Source of the DNA: Ligula intestinalis
Lineage: Eukaryota > Platyhelminthes > Cestoda > Diphyllobothriidea > Diphyllobothriidae
Reading direction: 5' to 3'
Assembly (NCBI GenBank): GCA_036362985.1
Contig: JAYGXS010000003.1
Span: 35,529,203 to 35,593,202, forward strand
DNA length: 64,000 nucleotides
Notes under the pieces: generated by a model
What the model was told of the DNA's origin: nothing
Databases searched by the model: none
What the model saw: the letters and a program-made list of their open reading frames with translations, nothing else
Part shown: positions 33,060 to 46,235 of the stretch, in pieces
Numbering within the stretch: position 1 is the first letter of the stretch
How the letters are laid out: each line of letters begins with the position of its first letter
Translations under genes and position numbers: made by a program

Positions 33060-34855
33060 CTAATGCATCATATGAGCGAACAAACTCAGTCAACTGGTGA
33101 AGACAACATAGTAGAATAATTGCCTTCCTACTTGGTTGTATAGTCGTTAATAATGCGTGTAACTGAAAGCAAATTCAGTGGAAAGAGCGCAAACTATATT
33201 CATCGTATGCCTCCAGGTGACGAAAAATCTTGCGTCTACGAACTGTCTGAAATATCAATAAGTGATTCTTTTTACCGTAGTAGTTCGTATACATGGCTTT
33301 GCATTTTACTTGAATTCCCATCAACTTTATAGGTTCCGACAAAGACGAAGAAAGGCCTCACAAACCTAGTTGATCAAGCTGTTAATTCAATCCATGTCTC
33401 TGTGACAGTAAGCTTGACCACACTAGCTCAGGATCTTAAGGTCTTTTACGCCATCGGCCCGTTCACGATTCTTTCTTCAAAAACCACCATTTTCTGTAGC
33501 ATCGAGGAAGTCCGCCGCCATATCCTGTAGAATCTATCTTGCCATAATAGGTGCGTAATGAAAAATTGCGAAAATCTGCTTCCTCGCTATTCACACGGGC
33601 TTCAGTCATTTCGTTTTTATAGGCATAAATAAACAGAGCCATATGACAATGTAATATGGTTGTCACATGCAATCCTTATAGGCAGCAATTTCTCCAAACA
33701 AGCAAGATTTGGCCATTAATTAAATTATTGGCGTTCAAGGTTTGGTAAAGCAACAAACTCTAAGTATGAAACCCACGTAAAGCCGCGATTATATTTTTCT
33801 GTAAGCATATCGCCGAGTTATTTTAGGGTATAAATCCGAGGGCTATAGTGGCATTCACAAAGTGTAGCATGCCCTGCTTGAGCATCAGCGTGATAATAGC
33901 ACAACCCCCGTCTCTCAATACAGTGTTTGGTCCTCAAATCGGTTCAGAGGGATACCTAGCCAGTAATTTAATACTTTCATATGACACTCGTTTATTGACG
34001 TTAGCAGACAGTCCTCGCTAGTGGAGTTGTTTAGCGTTATTTTTGCTGTATTATCTAGGATATCGGTAGGTGGTGATTCGCGGCCGCAGTTGGACCCGAG
34101 CGCTGGTGCATTTTCAAACCAGGTAGAACTCAATTTAATCGAGGTTTTGATTTTTCGAGATATGTTAAAAATAATAATTTTGGCGGGGTCACGTCTAACG
34201 GTGACCACTTGTGTCCTGAGGTAGTATTACGACACTTATTCCTTAAAACCCTCTGGTGTAACCCCCGCATTTTGTGCAGGTGGGTTTATTTCAAATTTTA
34301 TTGCAGTTTTGTCGTAGATAGAGTGCTTCCAGCGTGGAAGACCTCGATAACCCTCAATCCCTTCAATTCTCAAAGATTAGATAATTTCTCCGCACGTCTA
34401 ATTCTTTCAGCGACCCTCTCTGTGACCTCGCGGTTGACTCTCAATTGCATCGGTGCCAAAAATACTTAGAAACGACCGTATAATCTCATTTGTTAGTCTT
34501 TCTGTTTTTAGAAAACTCCACGTAATTATTTTTAACACCGTTTCCTTTTCAACACGCGGCGTAAAGTGTATCCACGTTTCACAATAGCTTTTCACGATTT
34601 AGGTGTCGGCAATACGCACCGTCCAGGAATCTAGCACCGGGTCGGCCAATTGTACCCTGATGAGTGTCGTCTATTAGCTTTGTACGGCGGCCATACTGAT
34701 TACCTGAATTCTGCGAGATACAGTCCGTGTTGTAGTCGTGGCTGACTAGGGTTCGAGTGAGAATCCTAAAGGCCAAATTAATAAACGTCTTGTTCCAATT
34801 ATCGCTTATTTGGTTTTATCAGTAGCTAAGAGCTGTCATCCAACGTTCGGGATGC
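33060..34855. other. no gene seen
   Basis: Possible continuation of the degraded RTE endonuclease at 34.6-34.8 kb (QIDYI-like spacing) is too weak to call. Otherwise nothing is recognised. Confidence 0.35.
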
Positions 34856-34859
34856 AAAC

Positions 34860-35100
34860 CACACACAGCTGGAACTGTTAAGGACCCTTCGGAACTGCAG
34901 TCAAAAGCGTTTGCAATAAGTGTCTGGTTAGCTTTTGGCGGGAAGGCGATGTCCACATCATGTTTACCAAAAACGTGGCGTGGGTCACTGCGATATAAGC
35001 TGAAGGCGTTATTAACCTCGGACGTCTTGATTTTTCCAAGACTTGTACCAGAAATATAGAGTTCTCGCAGGTAACAGACATCTACGTCAGACTGGATAGA
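34860..35100 (-). pseudogene. degraded RTE-like endonuclease fragment
   Basis: The minus-strand translation around 35060-34880 follows the endonuclease start of the LINE at 37.8-41.4 kb. DVCYLRELYISGTSLGKIKT aligns with DVCCLSEVRLPDSGAREIKI, and SLYRSDPRHVFGKHDVDIAF aligns with TLYHSGPSDSSGRHGVAIAL. It is a second, older copy of the same family with no long open frame. Confidence 0.6.
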
Positions 35101-35982
35101 AAGTTAAAGAGCCAGTCTTTGATTGGATAGTCTAATTCTCGTATTACTCGCCTGCGCTTCTGCACCAAGGTAGCGGAGCATATTGACCTCTGCGAACTCC
35201 CTACCAGGGATCCTTATAGCTAAACCAGGTATTTTCAGGAACTCAACTATTGAAATGTTACGTACAATTGAGTCCAGAAGAACCCTCTGGATCGTTTGTT
35301 TGAGGTTTAAGCAGTTTGAGCCAGGCCCCGGCCTTCTGTTACCTGAAATTTTATTGATTCCACTGATAACACTCACCGATTATAGTTTTATTACCAACCG
35401 CCCATGAACGAGCTACCCTGTGTTCCCTATTACCTGACCGGCCTGTTCAGCCCTGTCTACCTTAAGGACTTGAATATTTTTAGACCCTCTCGCCTAGGCA
35501 TTCATTCTGTGTTTTTGTCGACCCAAATGAACAAATAGTAACTTGTGACGCAAAAGACGCCGCCATTAAGTAGTCAGACATACCTTATATTTGACTTTGT
35601 ATGCAACAAGTGTAGTCGCAATCACCCAATTTCATTAAAATAGCTTGGCTAGACGCCGATGGTCGCAGCCGAACCGTTTTTGCAGAGGTTCGGTGACTGG
35701 CGTAGCGGAAACCCATATCCAGACGTGCCTCCACACCCTTTCCACCCAAAAAGTGTCTCCTTGCGAATGCATATAAGAGAGAGAAACACAAACATGGACA
35801 ACCATATTTTCAAGTAGAGATAAAAAAAGCGCATATTTACCTATATTTTGGCGTACATTATGTTGATCATTGATGTTTGATCTAAGTCATGCGATTGGTC
35901 TGTTTTCCTCAGCATCAACCCGTTTGGTATATGATATTTAATTGGCTATTTGTTTCCTTCTCCAATGTCTTATCCGCTCTAG
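35101..35982. other. no gene recognised upstream of ABHD11
   Basis: Should contain or precede the missing first exon of the hydrolase gene. No convincing ATG exon or promoter could be identified. Confidence 0.35.
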
Positions 35983-38900
35983 AGCACTTGCTCTCGCTTA
36001 CGCGGCCTACACCCTGCAGACGGCAAAGTTCCAGCAGCCAATCATTATACTACATGGACTGCTTGGCAATAAACGCAATTGGAGGTCATTTGCAAATGAT
36101 CTCATCCGGAATAATTTCGGCCAAGTTTGAATGCATCACATCATTCACCTCTTCTCGATCAGATTTTCTGTGTGGATTTGCGCAACCACGGTGACAGTCC
36201 ACACTCGCAGGATTTCAATTATCTGACGATGGCGGACGACCTTGTAAGGTTTATCCACGACAGGCAACTCTCCAACGTTTCTCTCATAGGTCACAGTATG
36301 GGTGGCAAGGTAGCTATGGTCACAGCCCTGCGTGAGGTAATTTACGTATGCATTTCTGGCTCTTTTATTGATTTTTCATATTTTGCCTTATTTTTCCGAC
36401 GAGGGCGTTCATATGTTTGGTCTATTAGGAAATAACGCTGGGTTATTAGAGGGTACAAGTAAAGCCAAGGAAGACTTTGGTAGCCATTTCTGCTAGATTA
36501 GCTATTGTCAACTATCCAGGCCCCAACCCGAGGCCTAGAAAAACAAGTCTCAGGATCCTCAATTCTTTGTTGTCGGACAAAAAGTTAACTGCTATATCGT
36601 TCGGCTATGAGTTCGTTGCCTGTCGTTTCCATTCATGACTGTCAACTATTAAGTAAATCCTTGGTGTTTCATTCTATCTTTATTTAGCAAGTCCTAGCCG
36701 AAACACAAACACCCGAATGCAAGCGGGCTCTGTCAAATAGGTTATAAGCACTTCTTCGCTGTGATCAGTAATTTATTCATCCAATGCATCGAACTCCTAT
36801 GCGAGCCCATAGTCAAGGCATGAGGTAATTTCACAGCTTATTGCATACTTCATTAACCTCCACCGCGAATCAAATTCTGTTGTGCCGTTTATTTGTCCGC
36901 GCAGCGCTTGACAAGTGGCTGACAGATCGAAATGCCTATTAATGTAGTCGTGAATTGAGTGCCATGCTTCTTGCAGCAGGCAAGAAATCAAGCCATCTGA
37001 TCAGCTCCAGATTCTTACGTCCTTAAAGTCCAATTTATGGCCTGTTTTGAACGAATTGGCAGCTACGCATCTTTCTGCCTCACAGCGAGCCTAATCTGAT
37101 GCTGACCTGTTTCCTGCCATCATTAACACCATCGGCTTGGTCATTTGCGTATTACCTAGTTAACGACACCAGGTTTCTATTGTAATCCTTGGGTTGCCGG
37201 CGGTTTGTCGCTCCTGGTCAGTGAGCGACTCTAATCCCAAAGCTGTTCAGCCGTCTAGCGAATCCTCGACCTGCCAGCAATAGAAGACAAGGCGCACCAA
37301 CATTTCGGTCTAGTCTGTGCCCCCAGATTTCTCCCTCAGCTTTCTTAAACAAAACTGTCTACTATCTCTTTATTGTGAAACATTCCCGCTGATGCTGAAC
37401 CTCGACCATGCCGTCTGACTATGTGTATCGTGCTTGTACACGCTAGTAGTGTTTTAACGCAGTTGTGTTTTTACGGAAGCAGCGAGGGGAGGTGATCGTT
37501 CTTTTTAAAGATCAAGAGGTTTTTATCGCCTTCCCATAAATTGTTGCTTTGAGTTTCCCGCCGTCTTTTCTTTGTCAACACGTTCAAAAACCGTAACTGG
37601 CAGTCTTTTTGTTCTGCCGTCGTGAACTGGAAGCTGGAAAGGTCGAGTCCAGTTATTGTCTGATTTCCTGAATTCTGTCCCGACCGATAATGACAAATAT
37701 GTGATCAACGTGTCGTAGCTCCAATGATGGTCAGTACAGGCCAAAAGCCTGTGCCACAAGCCCCTACACCACTATTCCAGTAATCAAGCTGACTAACAGT
37801 GATCTTATCGACCTATCTTTGATTCCATTGAACGTGAAGATAGTCTTCAGGTATGTACTTTTAACGGCTGTGATCATGCCTGATCTAGCCGGCCTCAATG
37901 ATGTCACGAACGTTACTTCTCCATGCGTGGCGATTGGCAGCAGCGGATCTCGAAAGCTCCACCCAGTCCCTTCTCCAGCGACGGAGGCCGAAGATATAAG
38001 GTCCAATAACTGATTCCATGTCTTGACGGACGGTGTCTAGCCAAGTCTTCAGTTTCCCTCTTCTTCGATATTTCCAGGTGGGCTGCGGTGCCTGGTCGAG
38101 GGCAGCATAGGTAAGCTCGTGGGGCGGACGACGGAGAACGTGTCCAAACCACCTCAGTCGCCCTTCTTGAATGGCTTGAGATATCCTCGTGATACGATCG
38201 CAGCGGATGCGGACTGTCTCATTTGAGATGAAGTCGCTATACTTAACTCGCGGGATTGTCCTCAGGCACTGGTGGTCAAAGACCTCCAGTCTTCGCTCAT
38301 CTTCAGCGCGCACAGCCCGGCATTCACATCCATAGCGGAGGACTGACCGGATGGATGCACGGTGTACACGAATCTTCGTGGCGATGGAGATGTCACATCG
38401 GATCCATAGGCGCTTTCGAAGGATTGAGAAAACCCAGCGAGCAGCATCGATACAGGAGACAATGTTGTCCTCGCTGTGCCCATTTGGTAGCAGCCTCGCC
38501 CCGAGGTATTTAAAGCTGTCTACTTCTTCAAGTTGATGGCCATTAATCCGCAGGGGCCTTTTTCTGGTCAGGGATGCAGCTCGAGAACAACTTCGTCTTT
38601 CCGGAATTTATGGACATGCCTACCGACATAGCGATCTCATTTAACTGCGACACTACTGACTGTAGACCATCAAAGTTTGAGGCTAACAGCGCAATATCAT
38701 CGGCGTAGTCCAGATCAGTTAGTCGGCGTCCGGGTGCAAGTTCAACACCGTCCTCTTCATGTAGGGCTTTGCCGAGAATCCAGTCAATGACGTAGTTAAA
38801 CAGAATGGGCGAAAGGACGCAGCCCTGTCGGACAGCAGACCAGATATCGAACGACTGAGTGAGATTGTTGTGGACCAGGACTCGTGCGGTGGTAGACCGA

Positions 38901-41900
38901 TAGTAGGCATTAATCATCGCAATGAGTTTGGTCGGCACTCCATCCAGTTCCATTATTCGCCACAGGGACTCACGATGGATGGAATCGAATGTGGTTGCAA
39001 AGTCGACGAAGCAAACGGCCGTCGGTTGCTGGTAGCTATGGCGGAATTCTAGAGTGCGCCTCAGTGTGAATATTTGATCCGCACATCCACGCCCAGCTCA
39101 GAATCCGGCTTGGTTGGGTCGTGTCCTGGAGTCACGTACAGACTGGAAGCGCCTGAGAAGAACAACCGCGAAGATCTTTGCAGCAATATCGATAAGACTT
39201 ATGCCACAGTAGTTCTCGCATCTTGTCTTATCTCCCTTCTTGTGGACAGGTACAAGGATACCTGAGCCCCAGTCATCGGGAACGGTTTCCTCTCGCCACG
39301 CCTGTACAATCACCTCATGGAGCCGAGGAGCCAAGGTGTCGACACAGGACTTGTAGATTTCTGCAGGAATTCCGTCCTCTCCGCACGCCTTGTTGTTGCG
39401 TAGCCTCTGCATTGCATCGGTAACTTCGTCTTCGGAAGGGATGTCAGACGACACTGCATAGGCAGGAGAGGATTGAAAATCCGCTGTGGAGAAGAGGGAA
39501 GGTGTGATGGGTTGTTCGTCAAAGTTGAGTAGGTGCTCGAAGTGTTCACGCCAGCGATCGACCTTGGCCGAGTTGTCGGCAATAAATCCTTCATTCACAT
39601 AGCGAACAGAATCACAGAGTGTCGTGGCCTTACCACTAACCTGGCGTATGATTTGGTGCCATTTTCGGGTGTCACCAACATTAGAAGCCTGCTCCATAGA
39701 AGTCGCCGTTTCGGACCAATATTTCTGCCGGTCATCTCTAGCCGACTTTGTTGTCAGCTTTCGAAGTTGACGGAAGGAGGCATCGTTTCGGGGCCTGGCT
39801 CGAGTCGTCTCGGCCGATAGCTGCAGGGTTCTTCCGCTGATCCAGTCACTGCGGCGCCGCTGAGTAAATCCGAGAATGTTCTCAGCTGCCTCATAGATGG
39901 ATGTCTTCAGTGATGGCCACTTTCTACTGCCCTCGTTGTCAGCCTGGGTCATAAGACGGGACTAAATTTCTGTGCTTAGAGCCTCGGTAGTGTTGGTTTG
40001 CCGGAGCTTTGAGACATCAAGGCGTCTCGCACGTGGCAGTTTGGGCACAGATGAGAGGTGAACCTTCAGGCGTGTGCGAACGAGAACATGGTCAGACCCG
40101 TGGACGTAACCAGTTTCGGCACCTCGCATCGACCTGCTATCGTGGACCCAGCTGCGAAACCGTGAACCAACTAGAATGTAATCGATCTGACTGGCAGTAC
40201 GGCTATCGTTCGAATACAAAGTCGGTCGATGTTTGTGACGATGCTGAAAGCATGTGTTGGTAACAAACAGTCGGTTCTGTTCGGCAAACTGCAGCATCCT
40301 TTCACCATTATCCGTTCGAGAGCCAAGCCCAAAACGACCAAGTAGGTGGCTGTTTGTCGGGTCACCGGGCCCAGTCCGGCCATTCCAGTCCCCGGCAACA
40401 ATTAGCAGATCTCGGCGAGGGAGTCGTTCAGCTGGCTCCTGCAGCTGCGAGTAGAAATTATCTTTCTCTTGCTGTTCAGCCGCCGACGTAGGTGCATACA
40501 CAGATACGACCGAGGTCTTCGTAAAATGGCCTTTTAGTCGAACATAGGCCATTCGGTCGTTGAATGGTTCCCATGCTAGTAGTGCACAGTTAGCTTCTTC
40601 CGAGAGGGCAATAGCCACACCGTGTCTACCAGATGAGTCACTCGGACCGCTGTGATACAAGGTGAAATGAAAATCGACCCCCGGTATTTTGATTTCTCGG
40701 GCGCCTGAGTCGGGGAGTCGAACCTCTGACAAGCAACAAACATCCACGTGATATTCATGGAGACTGTGCGCTGTCAGACTTTGAGTACCAGGGACCAGAA
40801 ATGTTCGCACATTCCAGCATCCAATACCAAGAGTCCTTTTTTGTTTAGCAGTCCAGCTTGCAAATTATTCGCCCGCACCACCGGACAAGGGTTGCGGAGC
40901 GCGACGGTTCCCGCGGGCGCCGTAGCAGTGGTCGTAGTAAGGTAAGGAGACATCATAAGGTTTCTTGGGCATTTTGAATACAGGCGGGTCCCCAACGGCC
41001 GCTCGGATTCTTTGTTCGAGGTTGTCTCCTCTAGCACTTTGGCTCAAGAACCTAACCACAAGGCAGTGGTGTTAGTGGCAAGCAAACCTATTTAATGGCG
41101 ATTCACGCTCGCCATGTCGCAGTGTCATTGGGCCTTGCAGCATTTTATAAGGCAGTCGGTGCGCCAGACCTCAGCCCGCCGCGCCCTGGTAACACTGTCG
41201 CTGCTGCGTCCGCGACTGCTTATTCGCCAGATTCGGGAGCCTGTTTATTTCGCCGCTAACCCTCACTGAAGGCCGCGCCACTATCCGCCACCCGTGGACG
41301 CGCCAGGTAGCCTGCAGCTTGGCTAACGGGTAACCCTCCTTTCCCGGGTAACTCGTCTTCAAGTATTGTTTCAGGAGGCCGATAAGGTGCTCCATGTCAA
41401 GTTTTATTGTCCACCGCATTATAGCATCCTTCTAGCGGACATTGTGTAGTTTCACCTACATGATAAACAATTTACTTTGCGTTGAAAAATACTAAAATTT
41501 TGTCCTATGCGGGTTATATACTTTACAGCTTTTGTATGGATTGCTCAGTTGTTTCACAACCCAGATTTAGAAAATGGAGGCGCTGAACTGCTAATTGGTC
41601 AACCAATGACATTTTTAAACGGTACTTTATTGTCCTTTTTAGCCCTCATTAGTGAATCGCCTGGTCATTGTGGACATCGCCCCCATTTTCTCAGCAAATG
41701 TTTCGGGGATCGACAAATGTATTAGTCTGATGAAAGAGGTAAACCTAAAAACGCGTTTCGCCCAGGCTAACGGCGATGTATCCGTCCTCCGCCTGAAGCT
41801 AATGAGGGAGTGGGTGGAGGAAAATCTCGTACGTTTGATGAATGTTTTTAATAATAGTTTTACTGAGTCTTTATAAACTGGCAAGATCACCAACAGGTAA

Positions 41901-44816
41901 TCTGTTAGGATTTTATTCGCATTTGCATCTCTTATTATCCTTAGTAGCGTCCTCCAGTTTACCGAGTTTTCTGTAGGAATATCCCTGATAACGAGAGGAG
42001 TGCTCTGGTGGATTTTAACTACGTTAAAAATTGTAACCCATTGCTTCCTGGAATATTTTCCGCCCAGCTCGTATTATGTGATTTGATTGTTAATCTCAGT
42101 CCTCAAAACGTTTTTCTTCTACAGACACCGAGCCTGCTCTCGTTTATTCTGAGCAATCTCAGGGATAGAGACGGCAAACCCATCTGGAAGGTTAATGTCA
42201 ACGCTGTTGCAGAAAACTTGGACGAGATCATGGGCTTTCCGTACACTCTTGATGACACTATTTCCTACAACGGACCGTCCCGCTTCATTGCTGGTCAACG
42301 TTCGTCTCATATAAAGTGAGTTTTCGTCTGAAAAAACCACATGTTTTGCAGGCCGTGAACAGCTAGGCCACTAACCACAGAACGCTTGATTTTGCCAACA
42401 GTTTCTCATCATATTAAGGCCATCACTCACTTGAGCCAATTATCGAGACTCCGTTTTGGGCTACTTAGCAGTCCAGTGTACTTTGGAGCGGTAAATATTG
42501 ATTGCGATAACCCTACTTTGTATGGGAGAAGGGAGGGCCAGCAAAACAGTTACGAGTTCCCACTGCACTGGAGAGCGAGAGTTGGTGCGCACGAAATTCT
42601 TCATCGCAATAAAAATATGCACGACAGTAGCACACTTTTATTTTGACGAAAGTTGTGGGAAAAGTAGTAACTACACATGCAAATAAACGCGTGTCGCTAT
42701 TGAGTCGGTCGTAGGCACATCATCGTCAAGCCTTCTCCCATCGCTGAAGCATGCCGCGAGGCTTACCTATACAGCTAGGGTTACGACAAGGGCCCAGTGA
42801 GTTTTAGGGTTGGGCACAGCACCTGCGTAGGTTACTTGATAGATCATATTGATAGTACAGGTACTAGCTAAAAGCCAAAGCACCTGTTTCATCGTTATTA
42901 TACGGCAGTGCCACCTCAGCAAAATCTGACTTACCTGAATACATGCGACACAGTAAATACGAGATGGCGATGTTCATAGGAAACAAAATTATTGTCCTTC
43001 ACAACCCTTGCTGCTATCCTTTGCAATTTTGATAATTTGTGATCTCCTCGAACATGCTCTACATTTGAAGGGAGCAATACTCAGTAAACTGTCACTTGGC
43101 TTCCTTTCTGTATACGCAGACCACCTTTTTATATCTAACACCGGACCGCTTGACCTTCTTTATACAGTGGTCTTTAAAAACGACGAAATTTAGTCCCCCA
43201 GATCAAAAATGACCTATTATAAATATAGTATTTTTAATTACTGTTCGAATCCCTTTTTTCTTTTAAGCCAGGGTGCGACGCACTTCTCTGTTAAACTAAA
43301 AAAAACAATTAGTGGACTACTCACGAAGTCCGTTGATGCTCTAGTGCTGGACGGGTTTGAGCACTTAACATATTTTAATGTAATTTGCAAAATTCGGCGT
43401 AAAACAAACTCGAGCGTGGTTCCGGCACCGAGCCCCGAGAAACTCCGTTCTCCCAGCTTTTGATGGTGGACTGGACACGACTTTACGAAAAATCCTATAT
43501 GTGCACAGAATTTGTCTTTTCTCCGTAATAGTAATTTTTAGTTAGTATTGCTATTATTTGATCAAAATATGTTTTGCCTATCTGAATTCCCTTCTCACAA
43601 TGCGAACTGCACTGAGTGCGTCTGCAGTCGCATCTACCGCACCTATTTTCCTAGGCTATGCGGCTCTGTCACGCTCTTTCTCGTATCGACCTGAAAATCG
43701 ACTGCTGACGACATGGGGGGTTCCTCTGCTCTTGTCACAGCAAGGGCGTATCATGGTCGCATCTCCGGCTCTTGGCGACGTTCTCGTGACTGAGGTCTCC
43801 TCCTCGTATGGCCTTTCGGCTGTAGACATTACTCGCCATGGATCCTATGGCTGCCGCCAACATTCATAGCAGCATCCTGGTCCTATCTTTCACGGGTGAC
43901 AGTTTTTCTCCTAAAAACCACAAATAACATTCCATTTTGAATTATAAGCTATGCCTTGGGAGTTTTTTCATTTTCTGCTCTTCTTGCTCAGTTGCACTGC
44001 TGACTCGCATTAGCTGCCATTACCACACTTGATTATACTATTTGAAACAAGTGAGTAGTCGCCTACAATTGTGTCAACGACTCCTTTGAAATGTTCGGCT
44101 GTGCCGATGCATTTCTTAAATACTATGTACTAATAGGGAGCGCAAAGGCGTTTGCCTGTATTTTCTTTAAAAAACTTGACTTGACTTCCTAAAATCTAGA
44201 CGGCATTCTTCTGTGTAATACACCATTATCGGCCTCTAAGTCAGTATACGCAGCATCAATTTAGGCTTCTTCTAGTTAACATCTTAATTATTCTGCCGAT
44301 ACTTGTAAGTTAGGCAAGTGGATTTTATTTTGTCTATCGTTTTCTCGAGAGCTTGTTAAACATTTATTTTCCCGTGGTTATCTTTGCGTAAGTTGGTCTC
44401 GATGAGTAATAACTGTTGGCAGTTTGATCCCCAGTTTTATAGATCGTATAAATTTTTACCCATTTCCCCACGAGAGCAAGGGACCTTTCAAAAAAAGCGC
44501 ATCAGTCTGGTTTGGACAGTCGTCTAGCAAAGTCATTTTAGTGCATTGAATAAAATTTGATATCTTTGCAAGCCATACTTTTCGCCCACCTTCTGCAACA
44601 GGCTACGGATATTATTTTGTATGAGGTGCACTGTGAACTTTATACTGTTCTTACTTTTTTGACCGTCTTTTCACTTTAAGACCGGAAAACATGAACGAAG
44701 TGAATCACTTCTTTCCCCGAGCCAAGCGTATCGAAATTCCTAATGCTGGACACTGGGTCCACACAGACGCGCCCGGTCCCCTATGCAACGTCATCTCCTC
44801 TTTCCTCCGAGAATAG
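35983..44816 (+). CDS. ABHD11: ABHD11-type alpha/beta hydrolase (5 exons seen, first exon missing)
   Basis: Serine hydrolase of the ABHD11 family, in animals a mitochondrial enzyme linked to lipid/thioester hydrolysis and protection of lipoylated enzymes. Exons: 35983-36124, 36163-36336, 41643-41828, 42125-42315, 44681-44816. All have GT-AG borders and phases agree, giving about 275 residues to TAG at 44814-44816. Features: HGLLGNKRNW (oxyanion region), DLRNHGDSPHS, the nucleophile elbow GHSMGG, DIAPIFSANVSG, RVNLDA-like KVNVNAVAENLD, and catalytic His in NAGHWVH. Human ABHD11 is about 315 residues, so only the N-terminal targeting part is missing. The first exon listed opens at an acceptor (CTCTAG) with no in-frame ATG, so an upstream exon exists. 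The first visible intron is 38 nt; the next is 5.3 kb and holds an antisense LINE. Confidence 0.9.
36337..37769. other. ABHD11 intron, no further feature seen
   Basis: Part of the 5.3-kb intron 36337-41642. A 78-codon minus-strand frame (37523-37759) may be LINE 3' sequence but has no motif. Confidence 0.4.
37885..39952 (-). pseudogene. RTE-like reverse transcriptase and C-terminus
   Basis: Continues the endonuclease frame. KACGEDGIPAEIYK and ILVPVHKKGDKTRCENYCGISL are the RT fingers, and RPNQAGF is followed by a TGA at 39098-39100. The same frame then runs through CFVDFATTFDSIHRESL (motif A), AVRQGCVLSPILFNYVIDW (motif B) and LDYADDIALL (motif C, YADD) to a TAA at 38543-38545. A one-base shift near 38560 moves the reading to INGHQLEEVDSFKYLG, YGCECRAVRAED, and RLRWFGHVLRRPPHE, the conserved RTE tail, ending at TAG 37885-37887. 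One nonsense codon and one frameshift in this half. Confidence 0.87.
39962..41059 (-). pseudogene. RTE-like endonuclease domain
   Basis: The ATG at 41057-41059 opens the frame. A TAA at 40865-40867 interrupts it after the proline-rich leader, and the frame then continues unbroken for about 300 codons. Motifs: GCWNVRTFL (start of the fold), CCLSEVRLPDSG (metal-binding Glu), VVSVYAPTS, LLIVAGDWNGRTG (GDWN catalytic Asp/Asn), SQIDYILV, and GSDHVLVRTRL (SDH catalytic His). All catalytic residues expected of an AP-type endonuclease are visible. A TAG at 39962-39964 separates it from the RT part, in the same frame. Confidence 0.85.
42316..44680. other. ABHD11 intron 4, no gene seen
   Basis: 2.4 kb between coding exons. 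A 103-codon frame (43558-43869) has higher GC than its surroundings and no motif. It is not needed by the hydrolase, whose phases already join across the intron. Confidence 0.4.
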
Positions 44817-46235
44817 TTATGCAAGGCTCCTCGACTCCTACCTGCCTGTCCGTTGCCCGGTACTCATCTAGTTAGAATCCTACGGCGCCATCTATTTTTG
44901 AAACAGAACCAACGCTGTGATTTGGTTTTTAGCTTTTTAAATGAATACTATGAGCATATGCAGTTGTTTTTGACTTTTTGTCCTGGGCAGAGAGAGAAAA
45001 ATTTAACCGTCGCCTACCGATGTGATGCGAGGTTATTTTTCGGTAAAACACCGATGCTATCGTTTTTTTCTTCAGAAAAAAACATACTTATCTCTTAATA
45101 CATTTTTAATGAGCACTTTGGAAAAATAATTGACTTGTGCGATCTTGCTTACATGATCTAGTTGTCGACTCTTACTGTTGTCGACATGCAATCGTGTTGC
45201 ATGCTTACATGTATTTCTAGTTGAGAGATACGCGGTCGGAAGAGAGTTAACATTCTCTGTCTGATTTCCGCCCGAAATGCATGCCTTTAGTGCCAACCAG
45301 GATGGCTTTGGGTGTGTGTTCTATTATCTAGCAGAACACTCCCCGGCGCCACCACGTGCTTAAACAGTTAAACTTTAATGTCGAAGAATCCTCCAAAACC
45401 AACAAGTTGGACAACTGAACGTCTACGTCGAAGGGCCAGCAAATCTTGATGCCGGCCTGCATATTAGACAAAAAATTGGAGGGACTAAAAGTGTCCGAGA
45501 CGCGGTTTTTTCAAAACCCTATGAGGCATGCTTCTCGGTTGGATTACATGTTCCTCGCCCGTTAGGTGACTCCAGGCTACTGAATTGATTGTTACCAGCC
45601 TGGCCGATAACAGAGACCGCCGCCGCCTGTTCGGTGAGTATTATGCCAATTTACGGGGAGGTAAGAGCTATAGCTACAGTTGTGTTTTGGATATATGTTT
45701 GGGCTAGCACACTGGTACTTTGTACAAGGTCACCTAGTACTGTGTCTAGCCTCACCGCCAATCAGGCTTGTTTCCGTACGCTGGATTTCCTGCATTAGGT
45801 CAGCCAACTGTGCTACTAGTGTGCCAAAGGCTAGCGTACTATGTAAGTTGAAGTCAGATATGCGACGGTAAGTTTTCGGGCTTCTACCTACCACATTTCC
45901 ACGCGTGTGTACTTTTAAAGTTGAACTAATATACCTTATACCCATATTTGAACCGATGATTATAGCAATGCCAGTGTAGTTTATAAAATAAAAAGGTTGC
46001 GGACACAGGCAGTAGTGTTGTTCAAGGAGTCCTAAAGTGGGCCCGCTGACGGGCATACAGGCAAAATACGTAGAAAGTGAGAACAGTAAGAAGTAAATGA
46101 GAGAACGGCCTCATCACAATAAGAGCACCAAAGGAGGGAGAGGGAATTATGCAACAAAAAGACAAGATACAGTAGAGAGGGAAAATAAGGAACGTATGCA
46201 ACCTCACAGCCAAGTTGATTTCCGTTTGCAAGAGA
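44817..46235. other. convergent intergenic region between ABHD11 and VPS52
   Basis: 1.4 kb between the two stop codons must hold both 3' UTRs. I see no consensus AATAAA close to either stop on the proper strand, and no other feature. Confidence 0.4.

Larger units (their letters stand above)
37770..41440 (-). mobile_element. RTE-like LINE, nearly full length, antisense in ABHD11 intron
   Basis: Minus-strand element with 5' leader (about 41440-41060), one long ORF coding endonuclease plus reverse transcriptase (41059-37885), and a short 3' UTR of about 100 bp. A single ORF with an N-terminal AP endonuclease and a short 3' UTR fits the RTE clade (SR2/Perere-3 relatives in schistosomes). Both outer edges are estimates and no target duplication was found. 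Three in-frame stops and one frameshift make it inactive, but the rest is well preserved. Confidence 0.82.

Noticed and set aside
34640..34680. CTGATGAG near 34657 as another hammerhead
   Set aside because: No GAAA at the required spacing and no pairing flanks.
43558..43869. 103-codon frame inside ABHD11 intron 4 considered as an extra exon
   Set aside because: Exons 4 and 5 already join in phase and reproduce the family sequence (SSHIK-PENMNEV); an added exon here would break the alignment.
45560..45880. Open frames between the two host genes as a third gene
   Set aside because: No motif and no splice-linked partner.
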